Shown piece after piece: positions 26,268 to 33,495 of a stretch of 64,000 nt of DNA. Within the stretch, counting starts at the first letter, position 1, and each line of letters begins with the position of its first letter. A model generated the notes under the pieces. It saw nothing but the letters and a program-made list of their open reading frames with translations, made no database searches and was not told where the DNA came from. The DNA lies in contig NZ_JABCSC020000001.1 in the NCBI RefSeq assembly GCF_012972705.2, positions 1,364,001 through 1,428,000 of the forward strand, written 5' to 3'. Source of the stretch: Uliginosibacterium aquaticum (GTDB lineage Bacteria; Pseudomonadota; Gammaproteobacteria; Burkholderiales; Rhodocyclaceae). Both the position numbers and the translations under genes were made by a program.

Positions 26268-26897
26268 ATGAACATCACCATCATCGGCGCAGGCAACATG
26301 GGCTCGGGTTTCGTCAAGCAGCTCTCCGCTGCGGGCCACAAGATCCGCGTCACCGCACAGAATCTGGACAAGGCGCAGGCGCTCGCCGCAGCCCACGCAG
26401 GTGTTGAAGCGCTGCCCGCTGCTCTGGCGCTGGGCGACTCGCAGGTGGTTATCGTCGCCACGCCTTTCGGCGAAGCCGTCAATGCACTCAAGTCACTTGG
26501 CTCGCTCGAAGGTCGTGTCGTGATCGACATCACCAACCCGCTCACCGCCGACTACATGGGCCTCACCTTGGGCTTCGATACCTCGGCCGCTGAGCAGATC
26601 GCCGCCGCAGTGCCGGGCGCCCGCGTGGTCAAGGCCTTCAACACCATCCTGGCTCAGGTGCTGGCGCAAGGGCCAGTCTTCGGCACCAGCCGTGCTCCGG
26701 TTTTCTATGCAGCGGACGACGATGCGGCCAAAGCTGTGGTGCGTGAGCTGATTGCCGGCATCGGCTTTACTCCGGTGGATGCCGGTGGCCTCAAGAACGC
26801 CCGCTATCTGGAGCCGGTTGCCGGATTGAACATCTACTTTGCTTACGGCGCTGGTCACGGCACCCAGATCGCTCCGAACTGGATCCGCCGCGACTGA
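26268..26897 (+). CDS. NADP-dependent F420-reductase-like oxidoreductase (module 1)
   Basis: 209 residues. The N-terminal Rossmann fold has the dinucleotide motif IIGAGNMGSGF (GxGxxG), then a conserved VVIVATPFGEAV strand and DITNPL loop typical of the NADPH:F420 oxidoreductase/NADP oxidoreductase family, and VVKAFNTILAQVL. In bacteria without F420 these proteins reduce other electron acceptors. Start at ATG with AAAGGA eight bases upstream. Divergent from the LysR gene and followed after 73 bases by a secreted isochorismatase-like gene. A closely similar enzyme sits at 28884-29510. Confidence 0.88.
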   Translation: MNITIIGAGNMGSGFVKQLSAAGHKIRVTAQNLDKAQALAAAHAGVEALPAALALGDSQVVIVATPFGEAVNALKSLGSLEGRVVIDITNPLTADYMGLTLGFDTSAAEQIAAAVPGARVVKAFNTILAQVLAQGPVFGTSRAPVFYAADDDAAKAVVRELIAGIGFTPVDAGGLKNARYLEPVAGLNIYFAYGAGHGTQIAPNWIRRD

Positions 26898-26970
26898 GTT
26901 TTACCCCGGGCGGTTGCTCCTCGGCACACATCGCGGCCGCCTCCACCCCGACAATTGAAAAGGAATTCCC

Positions 26971-27792
26971 ATGAAACAGCGTCTTTCCCACATCGCCGCC
27001 GCCCTGCTGCTGGCAGGCGTTTCCAGCCTCAGCATGGCTGCCGACATCGTCAGCCCGATCAGCGACAAAGTCATGGCCAACCGGGTCCGCCCGGCCGACG
27101 CCCGCAAAGCTGGCCGCGTGGCTTACGACAAGCCCACGCCCGAGAACAGCATCATGCTTTTCATTGATCATCAGGTTGGTCTGATGGCGAGCGTGCGCGA
27201 TTTTCAGCAAGCCTCCGGCTACAAGTCGAATGTGGTGTCGCTCGCCCAGATGGCCAAAGCGCTCGGCATTCCGGTGCTGGTGACCTCCTCGAACGCCCAG
27301 TGGCAGAACGGTGACACGCTGCCGGAGCTCAAGGAGCTGTTCAAGGATCAGCCGATCTATCGCCGCACCGGCATCATCAACGCCTATGAAGACCCCACTT
27401 TCCGCAAGGCGCTGGAAGATCTGGTCGCAAAAACCGGCCGTCGCCACATCATCATTTCCGGCGTCACCTTGGGCACCTGTGTGACCCTGCCGACCCTGTC
27501 GATGCTCAATGATGGCTACCAGGTTTATCCGGTCGTGGATGCCTCCGGTGCCTGGAGCCGCTATGAAGCCGAGGCCGCCATGCAGCGCATGACTGCCGCC
27601 GGTGCCGAACTGGAATCGGTGTTTGCACTGGGCGCCGAACTGCAGGCGGACTGGAAAAATCCGAGCGCAAACGACATGCTGCCGCCCTTCATCAACGGCC
27701 TGCCGGAGTACGGCTGGGTACTGCAGAACTACTGGAACAATGCCGACCCGGCCAAGCGCCCGGTGCAGGATCCTTTCGGCATCGTGAAGTAA
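26971..27792 (+). CDS. Exported isochorismatase-family cysteine hydrolase
   Basis: 273 residues with an N-terminal signal peptide (HIAAALLLAGVSSLSMAAD). The mature domain has the cysteine hydrolase triad: Asp in MLFIDHQVG, a Lys in the middle region, and nucleophile Cys in SGVTLGTCVTLP. Relatives hydrolyse isochorismate, nicotinamide or other small amides; an exported form would act in the periplasm. AAAGGA precedes the ATG. Read-through from the reductase gene is likely, and a strong terminator follows. Substrate not deducible. Confidence 0.85.
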   Translation: MKQRLSHIAAALLLAGVSSLSMAADIVSPISDKVMANRVRPADARKAGRVAYDKPTPENSIMLFIDHQVGLMASVRDFQQASGYKSNVVSLAQMAKALGIPVLVTSSNAQWQNGDTLPELKELFKDQPIYRRTGIINAYEDPTFRKALEDLVAKTGRRHIIISGVTLGTCVTLPTLSMLNDGYQVYPVVDASGAWSRYEAEAAMQRMTAAGAELESVFALGAELQADWKNPSANDMLPPFINGLPEYGWVLQNYWNNADPAKRPVQDPFGIVK

Positions 27793-27810
27793 GCAAGGTC
27801 AGCCTTTGCC

Positions 27811-27841
27811 AGAGCCCGACGGCAAGAAGCCGCCGGGCTCT
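27811..27841. terminator. Hairpin terminator after module 1
   Basis: AGAGCCCGACGGC pairs with GCCGCCGGGCTCT (one mismatch) around AAGAA. It lies between the convergent isochorismatase-like and second LysR genes and could serve both. A short TTCT follows, so it is a moderate intrinsic terminator. Confidence 0.7.
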
Positions 27842-27876
27842 TCTGCGTCGACATCAGGCAACTGAATGCCGATGAA

Positions 27877-28785
27877 TCATGCCTCCAGATCAGGTTGGGC
27901 ATCTGTACCGAAGGCGGCCAGCGCAAAGTCGACGAAGCTGCGCAGCTTGGGCGTCATGCGGCGGTCCGGCGCATACACGAGATGGAAGGGGCGGGTCGGT
28001 ACCGGAAAGTCCGGTAGTAATTCGACGAGCCTGCCTGCAGAAATGTCTTCGCGCACCAGCTCGCAGGGCTGCAGCAGGATGCCCATGCCGGCGCGCGCGG
28101 CCATCAGCAGCGCCTCACCACTATCGACCATCAGCTTGCCGGAGACCGCGACGCTGATCGGCCCCTCCGGCCCCTCGAAACTCCAGCGGGTTCGCAACTC
28201 GGTGTAGGAAAAGCCGAGGCACTCATGCAACTCAAGATCGGCGGGATGGGTGATTGGCGCGTGGCTGGCGAGATAGGCGGGTGCCGCGCACAAGCGCAGG
28301 CGATAGGGTGCAAGCCGGCGCGCGATCAGCCCGCTGTCTGAAAGCTCGCCAACCCGGAAGGCCACGTCAAAACCTTCATCGATCAGGTCAACGAAGCGGT
28401 TGGCGAGCGACATGTCGACCGACACTTCGGGATACGCGGCCAGGTATTCAGGCAGACGCTTGGAGAGCGCATGCACGCCGAATGACACCGGGGCATTGAT
28501 GCGCAAGCGCCCGCGCGGGGTGCCGCCGCTCATGGCGGCCATGCCTTCAGCGGCCTCCACCTCGGCAAGGATGATCTTCACTCGCTCATAGAAGGCAAAG
28601 CCCGCTTCGGTGAGGTGCTGGCGCCGCGTGGTGCGGTTGATCAGGCGCACGCCCAGATGCTGCTCCAGGGTCTGCACATGCTTGCCGACCAGCTGGGAGG
28701 ACATGCGCAAGGCTTCCCCTGCAGCCGAGAAGGAGCCGGACTCCACGGCCTTGGCAAACACGCTCATGCTCAAGAGACGATCCAT
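27877..28785 (-). CDS. LysR-family transcriptional regulator (module 2)
   Basis: 302 residues with the standard N-terminal helix-turn-helix (FAKAVESGSFSAAGEALRMSSQLVGKHVQTLEQHLG) and effector domain (GRLRINAPVSFGVHAL). Divergent from a second F420-reductase-like gene, 98 bases between the starts, and laid out exactly like the module at 25221-26897. The shared gap has two copies of TTTCAAGT about 40 bases apart, a possible regulator contact. Likely controls the operon running right from 28884. Confidence 0.92.
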   Translation of the reverse strand: MDRLLSMSVFAKAVESGSFSAAGEALRMSSQLVGKHVQTLEQHLGVRLINRTTRRQHLTEAGFAFYERVKIILAEVEAAEGMAAMSGGTPRGRLRINAPVSFGVHALSKRLPEYLAAYPEVSVDMSLANRFVDLIDEGFDVAFRVGELSDSGLIARRLAPYRLRLCAAPAYLASHAPITHPADLELHECLGFSYTELRTRWSFEGPEGPISVAVSGKLMVDSGEALLMAARAGMGILLQPCELVREDISAGRLVELLPDFPVPTRPFHLVYAPDRRMTPKLRSFVDFALAAFGTDAQPDLEA

Positions 28786-28883
28786 TGCAAACGCTCCGTT
28801 TCAAGTAATGGTAATTATCGGTCATTTATCCGCAGTGGTTTCAAGTCTTAAAGTGTGTGCTCCAACCAACAAGGAGCAAGAAC

Positions 28884-29510
28884 ATGAAAATCGCCATCAT
28901 CGGAACCGGCAACATGGGCGCAGGTCTGGCCTCGGCACTGGCTGCTGCAGGACACGAAATCAGCGTCGGCGCACGCGATCTGACCAAGGCCGCTGCTCTG
29001 GCAGAGAAGATCGGTCACGGCACAGTGGGTGGCGGGATTGCCGCCGTAGCCAAGCTTGCCGACGTGGTGATTCTGGCTCTGCCGTTTGGTGCTGCGGCCG
29101 AGGCCATCAAGCTGGCCGGGGACCTGGCCGGCAAGCTGCTGATCGACATCTCCAACCCGATCAGCGCGGACTACAAGGAACTCACCATCGGTCACACCAC
29201 TTCGGCTGCCGAAGAGATCCAGAAGCTCGCCCCGCAGGCCCGCGTGGTGAAGGCCTTCAACACGATCTTTGCGCAATTGATGGCGCCCGAATCCCGCAGC
29301 GGCAAAACCCTGCAAGTGTTCGTGGCGGGCGATGACGCAACAGCCAAGGCCACCGTATCCGGGCTGGCGCAGTCCATCGGCTTCGAGGCCGTGGAAGCTG
29401 GCCCCCTTTCCAACAGCCGCTTCATCGAGCCTATCGGCGAGATGAACATTCATTTCGGCTACTTCCTCGGCAAGGGCCCGAGCGTCGCGCCGGCCTGGGT
29501 GCAGATTTAA
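28884..29510 (+). CDS. NADP-dependent F420-reductase-like oxidoreductase (module 2)
   Basis: 208 residues, closely resembling the product of 26268-26897: IIGTGNMGAGLA nucleotide motif, VVILALPFGAA strand, DISNPI loop and VVKAFNTIFAQLM. Start at ATG with AAGGAG eight bases upstream. First gene of a run of small-molecule enzymes (alpha/beta hydrolase, tautomerase, monooxygenase-fold protein). The family transfers hydride from NADPH; with no F420 pathway evident the acceptor is unknown. Confidence 0.88.
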   Translation: MKIAIIGTGNMGAGLASALAAAGHEISVGARDLTKAAALAEKIGHGTVGGGIAAVAKLADVVILALPFGAAAEAIKLAGDLAGKLLIDISNPISADYKELTIGHTTSAAEEIQKLAPQARVVKAFNTIFAQLMAPESRSGKTLQVFVAGDDATAKATVSGLAQSIGFEAVEAGPLSNSRFIEPIGEMNIHFGYFLGKGPSVAPAWVQI

Positions 29511-29572
29511 ACCGGTTGCCCTCACTAAGCGGCCTGCGTCAGCGGGCCTCTGGATTGCCTTCAAGGATCATC

Positions 29573-30571
29573 ATGGACTTCCGTATTCGCACAGCGCTGG
29601 GCGCTCTCGCCTTGCTGGTCAGCACCAGCCTCGCACTGGCCGCCCCGGCCATCGAAGTGCTGGGCCACGACTTCCGCTTTCCCAACAAGCTGGAGGGGCT
29701 TCCTGCGAAGCTCTCAGACTTCAAGGGCCTGCAGATCAACAGCTTCACCACGAGTGACGGTGTGAGGCTCAGCTACTGGGAGGCGGGTTCCGGCAAGCCG
29801 CTGGTGTTCATCCCGGGCTGGTCGGCCAACGGCGCTGAGTACATCAATGTGATGTACCTGCTCAGCAAGAATTACCACGTCTATGTGCTGGACCCGCGCA
29901 ATCAGGGCCTGTCGCAACGCGTCGATTACGGCACGCGCATCGCCCGTTTTTCTGTGGACCTGAAAGAGTTCTCGACACACCTCGGTCTGAAATCAGCCGA
30001 TTACATCGGCTGGTCAATGGGGGCGTCCGTGCTATGGGGTTACATCGACCTCTTCGGTACGCAAGGCATGCGTAAGGCTGTCTTCGTGGATGAGCCGGTG
30101 TCGATCTATTCACATGCGGACTGGTCGGAGCAGGAGCGCCTGGAAGCCGGCGGCATGACCTCCTCAGTCGAGCGCATGGTCGCCAGTTTCACGGCCGGCG
30201 CGCCGACCAACCAGCTCGTGGTCGACATGAAGGTCATCGAGCGTGCGATAGCCACAGATTCGCCCTATTACGTGAACTCGCTAGCTTTCGCCAACGCGTT
30301 CATCAAGACCGACCCTGCCTTTACCGCCAAGGTGCTGTTCGATCACGCGACCAATGACTGGCGCGACGTGATCCGCCACAAGATCACCGTGCCCACCGCG
30401 ATCTTCTCGGGCGAGTACAGCCACAACCTGCCCAGTCAGCGCTGGATGGCCTCGGTGATTCCGCATGCCCGGCTCTATGCCTATACCGAGGCTGAGCAGG
30501 GAGACCACTTTCTCATGTTCAAGAACCCGTTCAGATTCACTCAGGATCTGCGCGATTTTCTCGAACATTGA
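29573..30571 (+). CDS. Exported alpha/beta hydrolase
   Basis: 332 residues with a signal peptide (ALGALALLVSTSLALAAP). Hydrolase features: FIPGWSANGAEY oxyanion loop, VLDPRNQGLSQ, the nucleophile elbow GWSMGAS, acid near SGEYSHNLP, and His in GDHFLMF. Related to chloroperoxidase/haloalkane-type hydrolases, but the substrate is unknown. AAGGA lies seven bases before the ATG. It starts 62 bases after the reductase and is probably co-transcribed with it and the tautomerase gene 65 bases downstream. An exported hydrolase in each LysR module is the shared oddity. Confidence 0.85.
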   Translation: MDFRIRTALGALALLVSTSLALAAPAIEVLGHDFRFPNKLEGLPAKLSDFKGLQINSFTTSDGVRLSYWEAGSGKPLVFIPGWSANGAEYINVMYLLSKNYHVYVLDPRNQGLSQRVDYGTRIARFSVDLKEFSTHLGLKSADYIGWSMGASVLWGYIDLFGTQGMRKAVFVDEPVSIYSHADWSEQERLEAGGMTSSVERMVASFTAGAPTNQLVVDMKVIERAIATDSPYYVNSLAFANAFIKTDPAFTAKVLFDHATNDWRDVIRHKITVPTAIFSGEYSHNLPSQRWMASVIPHARLYAYTEAEQGDHFLMFKNPFRFTQDLRDFLEH

Positions 30572-30636
30572 GTCCGCGCCGGCTTCGGCCGGCAAACCTC
30601 CCCAACCTACACCTCATTCCATTCAAGGAGAAACCC

Positions 30637-30819
30637 ATGCCCGTCGTACGCGTCAGCTGGTTCGAAGGTAAAGACACCCCCACCAAACAGGCTGTTGCAG
30701 CCGAAATCACCGAAAGCATCGTGCGCAATACCGGCACCGATGCGAAGTACATCTACGTCATCTTCGAAGACGTGAAGCCCTCTGACTGGGCCGGTGAGGG
30801 CAAGCTCTACGGCGGCTGA
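30637..30819 (+). CDS. 4-oxalocrotonate tautomerase family protein
   Basis: 60 residues, typical for this smallest enzyme family. Met is followed by proline (MPVVRVSW), which becomes the catalytic Pro1 after Met removal. AAGGAG sits seven bases upstream. The C-terminal FEDVKPSDWAGEG is family-like. However, counting from Pro1, position 11 is Lys and position 39 is Tyr, where classical 4-oxalocrotonate tautomerase has arginines, so it probably acts on a different substrate. Fifth gene of the module 2 neighbourhood. Confidence 0.85.
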   Translation: MPVVRVSWFEGKDTPTKQAVAAEITESIVRNTGTDAKYIYVIFEDVKPSDWAGEGKLYGG

Positions 30820-30920
30820 TACCTGCCGACCATCCCCGGCGGTGCGCTTGTGGCAGCGCACCGCTTCATCCATTGATTCATCCGGCGACTGACAGCAGCG
30901 CGCCGACCTGAAGGATTCCC

Positions 30921-31214
30921 ATGAGTATCACGATATTCGCAAGCGTCGAAGCCAAGGCAGATGCCGTGACTGCAGTCGAAACCGCATTGCGCGCAATGCT
31001 CGAGCCGACACGTGCCGAACCTGGTTGCCTCAGCTACGAGCTGTTCGCCTCGCGAGATGCTCCCGGCATCTTCCACTTGCTCGAAACCTATACCGACGAT
31101 GCGGCGCTGGCGGCCCATCACGCCTCCGCGCACTTCGCCGGACTCGTTGCGAGTATTGGCGACAAGCTCATGCGCGAGATCCGCATCGAGCGGATCGCTG
31201 AGCTTGAGGCCTGA
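30921..31214 (+). CDS. ABM-domain monooxygenase-like protein
   Basis: 97 residues of the antibiotic biosynthesis monooxygenase (dimeric ferredoxin-like) fold: TIFASVEAKADAVTAVETAL opening strand, PGCLSYELFASRD, and FHLLETYTDDAALAAH. Such proteins (YgiN-like) oxidise quinols or are involved in quinone redox cycling. AAGGA upstream of ATG. Lies 101 bases after the tautomerase gene, same strand. Its proximity to NADPH reductases and an FMN reductase fits quinone or aromatic handling (inference). Confidence 0.85.
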   Translation: MSITIFASVEAKADAVTAVETALRAMLEPTRAEPGCLSYELFASRDAPGIFHLLETYTDDAALAAHHASAHFAGLVASIGDKLMREIRIERIAELEA

Positions 31215-31352
31215 ACGGTTCCGGTTCTTACGGAGAGTGTCGGGAGATTTCGCAGTAAAGGAATGCCTTCCGCTTGCCGTCAAGGTAAGGGATGGCATGA
31301 GTCAATGCCTAGCGACCCTTCTTCCTTGCGTAAATGAATGGGTGAAATCAAC

Positions 31353-31907
31353 ATGAGTAAGTTCAAGCTGCTAGGAATAGCCGGAAGCCTTCGCAGGCAT
31401 TCGACTAACAAGGGGCTGCTTAGGGCTGCGAAAGCCTCGCTGCCTGACGATGTCACGATGGAGGTTGCGGACCTGTTACAGGTTCCGCTATTCAATCCGG
31501 ACTTTCCTGATCCTCCTCCCTCGGTGAGAAGAGTGTTCGATCAGATGGCAGAGGCGGATGGTTTTGTTCTGGCTGCTACCGAGTACAACTACTCTGTTGC
31601 CCCGGCGTTGAAGAACATTCTGGACTGGGCCTCAAGAGTGCCTGGCAACGCGCTTCTGTGTGGCAAGCCTGCTGCCATGCTGGGCGCAGGTGGGCCGATG
31701 GGAACGGGGATCGGTACGGCACGCGCTCAATACCATTTGCGGCAGATCTGTGTGTTTCTCGATTTGCGAGTCCTGAACAAGCCGGAGGTTTTCGTGAACG
31801 CTTATGCAGGCGGCTTTGATGAGGAAGGGAACCTGACCGATCCCGCTGTCATCGAGGCTGTTGCAGCCCAGATGCAGGCTTTGCGCTGCGCTTTAAAGCT
31901 CAATTGA
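31353..31907 (+). CDS. NADPH-dependent FMN reductase family protein
   Basis: About 184 residues of the flavodoxin-like FMN_red family: LLGIAGSLRRHSTNKGLLRA (the SLR flavin-phosphate motif), ATEYNYSVAPALKNILDWAS and KPAAMLGAGGPMGTG. Members reduce quinones, azo dyes or chromate using FMN. ATG at 31353 preferred; an in-frame ATG five codons earlier is possible. Codon use differs from its neighbours (for example CTA, ATA, AGG), suggesting foreign origin. About 138 bases of non-coding DNA separate it from the ABM gene, so it may be independent of module 2. Confidence 0.85.
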   Translation: MSKFKLLGIAGSLRRHSTNKGLLRAAKASLPDDVTMEVADLLQVPLFNPDFPDPPPSVRRVFDQMAEADGFVLAATEYNYSVAPALKNILDWASRVPGNALLCGKPAAMLGAGGPMGTGIGTARAQYHLRQICVFLDLRVLNKPEVFVNAYAGGFDEEGNLTDPAVIEAVAAQMQALRCALKLN

Positions 31908-32010
31908 AACGCTCGGGGGATCGGCCCTTCTTGACTGCTAAGATCAATGCACCTAACAGCCCAGCCGCCCCTTGTAATCAAGAGGTTGATCTGCGGCGTC
32001 CCCGTCCCTG

Positions 32011-32634
32011 ATGAAAACACCGAATGCTTGGACAATGAGTGATGCATCCGCCCACCCCGTATTGCTGCTCGTAAGCCGTCGCGCCAAAGCCGGGCATGAG
32101 GCTGAATTTGAATGGCTGATGGCCGAGTTCATCCATGCTGCCGAGGCCTTCCCCGGATGTCTAGGCGCTCAGTTGGTCCATCCTGGAGATGAGGAGGATG
32201 TTGAGGACACCCTCTACCATGCTTTGATGGCGTTCAAAGACGCCCAAAGTCTGGATGTCTGGCAAAAGTCGGCTGAGCGCTCCGCAGGGCTGGCCAGCAT
32301 AGAACCCTATTTGGAAGGCCCAGCAGTGATGCGCGGCATTTCCGGGCTTGCGCACTGGTTTCAGGCTCCAGCTGGCGTCAAGCAGACTCAGCCTCCCCGC
32401 TGGAAGGTGGCCCTGGTCACATGGCTGGGTATTTTCCCAACGGTATATCTCCTCTTCCTGGAGTTGGGAGAGGTTTTGGCGCCCTGGCCACTTTTGCCCC
32501 GGATCTTTCTCCTGACGATGCTGGTGGTGATCATCATGACCTGGGGCGTTGCGCCACAGCTAACCCGGCTACTCAAGCCGTGGTTGTTTCCTTCCGCGAA
32601 GCCCAGTGTCCACAAGGGCCCCGAGCGGCCTTAG
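32011..32634 (+). CDS. ABM domain fused to C-terminal membrane helices
   Basis: 207 residues. Residues about 1-110 are an ABM-fold domain (VLLLVSRRAKAGHEAEFEWLM, PGCLGAQLVHP, DTLYHALMAFKDA), followed by two transmembrane helices (ALVTWLGIFPTVYLLFL and LLPRIFLLTMLVVIIM) and a basic tail. This corresponds to an uncharacterised conserved family of ABM proteins tethered to the membrane. A second ATG eight codons in is possible. The TAG stop coincides with the left edge of a MITE; the pre-insertion sequence would also read TAG, so the protein is not truncated. Confidence 0.8.
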   Translation: MKTPNAWTMSDASAHPVLLLVSRRAKAGHEAEFEWLMAEFIHAAEAFPGCLGAQLVHPGDEEDVEDTLYHALMAFKDAQSLDVWQKSAERSAGLASIEPYLEGPAVMRGISGLAHWFQAPAGVKQTQPPRWKVALVTWLGIFPTVYLLFLELGEVLAPWPLLPRIFLLTMLVVIIMTWGVAPQLTRLLKPWLFPSAKPSVHKGPERP

Positions 32635-32845
32635 AAGCTGTTTACGATCTTACGGCGAGGCCGTGATCAGGGCTCATGCGCTGCTCGGAATCCTCATTTA
32701 TCAACATAAACTCCGGTTCCTGTGCTGCGCTTCCCCACGGTTTGCTTCGCACAGAAAACCGGCTGCGGCAGCGCAGAGCAGGCTCTGTGCTTACCCAGCC
32801 TCAGCCCCTGCTGACGGCCTGTCGCTGCAGATCGTGAACAGCTTC
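32634..32845. mobile_element. 212-bp MITE-like element with 16-bp inverted ends and TTA target duplication
   Basis: The left end GAAGCTGTTTACGATC (32634-32649) and right end GATCGTGAACAGCTTC (32830-32845) are inverted repeats matching at 15 of 16 bases. The similarity continues inward imperfectly (GGCGA-GGCCGT against AGCGACAGGCCGT). The element is flanked on both sides by TTA (32631-32633 and 32846-32848), a 3-base duplication as made by IS5-type transposases. It encodes no plausible transposase, so it is non-autonomous. It landed exactly on the stop codon of the upstream gene without changing it. Confidence 0.75.
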
Positions 32846-32878
32846 TTAGCATACCTGGGTCGGGAAGCATGCTGCAGA

Positions 32879-32897
32879 CAAGTCGCCAGGCGACTTG
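32879..32897. other. Perfect hairpin downstream of msrB
   Basis: CAAGTCGCC and GGCGACTTG form a 9-bp palindrome around one base, extending outward to GCAGA/TGCTGC. It lies in the 3' flank of the minus-strand msrB gene, next to the MITE. It lacks a T-tract and may be a weak terminator or a separate small repeat. Confidence 0.4.
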
Positions 32898-32961
32898 CTG
32901 CAAATACCTGGCATTCCAAAGTGCTGCAAAGGGCGATGCAGTCTGCGACAGCCCGTGCGTT

Positions 32962-33357
32962 TCAAGTCTTGTCCAACTTGATCGAGGCCGAGTTGATGCA
33001 GTAGCGCAGGCCGGTCGGGGCAGGGCCGTCATCGAAAACATGGCCCAGGTGCGCGCCGCACTGCTGGCACAGCACTTCGGTGCGGTACATGCCGTGGGAA
33101 AAGTCTTCGCGCTGCTCGACGTTTTCCGGCGCAGCGGCGCTGTGGAAGCTGGGCCAGCCGCAGCCGGCATCGAATTTCGTGTCCGACTGGAAGAGCTCGG
33201 CACCACAGCAGCGACAGCGGTAGTCGCCGTTTGACCATTCGTTCCAGTATTCCCCGCTAAAGGGGCGCTCGGTGCCGGCCTGGCGGGTGACGCGGTATTC
33301 CTCGGGGCTCAATACTTCACGCCATTCTGCGTCGGTCTTCTCGATGGGGCGGGGCAT
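32962..33357 (-). CDS. msrB: Peptide-methionine (R)-S-oxide reductase MsrB
   Basis: 131 residues, the usual size of a cytoplasmic MsrB. It repairs the R form of methionine sulfoxide. The two zinc CxxC pairs are visible (CRCCG and CQQCG), as are [13 protein letters not shown] and the catalytic Cys motif RYCINSASI near the C terminus. Start ATG of MPRPIEKT. It diverges from purL; the shared 138 bases hold a likely promoter. Function secure. Confidence 0.94.
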   Translation of the reverse strand: MPRPIEKTDAEWREVLSPEEYRVTRQAGTERPFSGEYWNEWSNGDYRCRCCGAELFQSDTKFDAGCGWPSFHSAAAPENVEQREDFSHGMYRTEVLCQQCGAHLGHVFDDGPAPTGLRYCINSASIKLDKT

Positions 33358-33440
33358 GGTGGGGGCTCTCTGTGATTGTGAATTGGCTTGTCTTCAAGAC
33401 CTTACGGCATTTTTGCCCAGTTTTGGAGGGGCGCTTCCGC

Positions 33441-33446
33441 TATAAT
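33441..33446 (+). promoter_or_regulatory. Candidate -10 element of the purL promoter
   Basis: TATAAT occurs 50 bases before the purL ATG. No good -35 hexamer is present at 16-18 bases, so an activator or extended contact may be needed. No PurR-like palindrome was recognised. Confidence 0.4.
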
Positions 33447-33495
33447 CCGGCCTCCCTCAGACCGGCCCGGCCGGTTTCAATCCAGAGTGCCTCCC

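Noticed and set aside
32606-33004. Open frame running across the MITE
   Set aside because: It starts inside the upstream gene and crosses the element; no transposase motif such as a DDE pattern.
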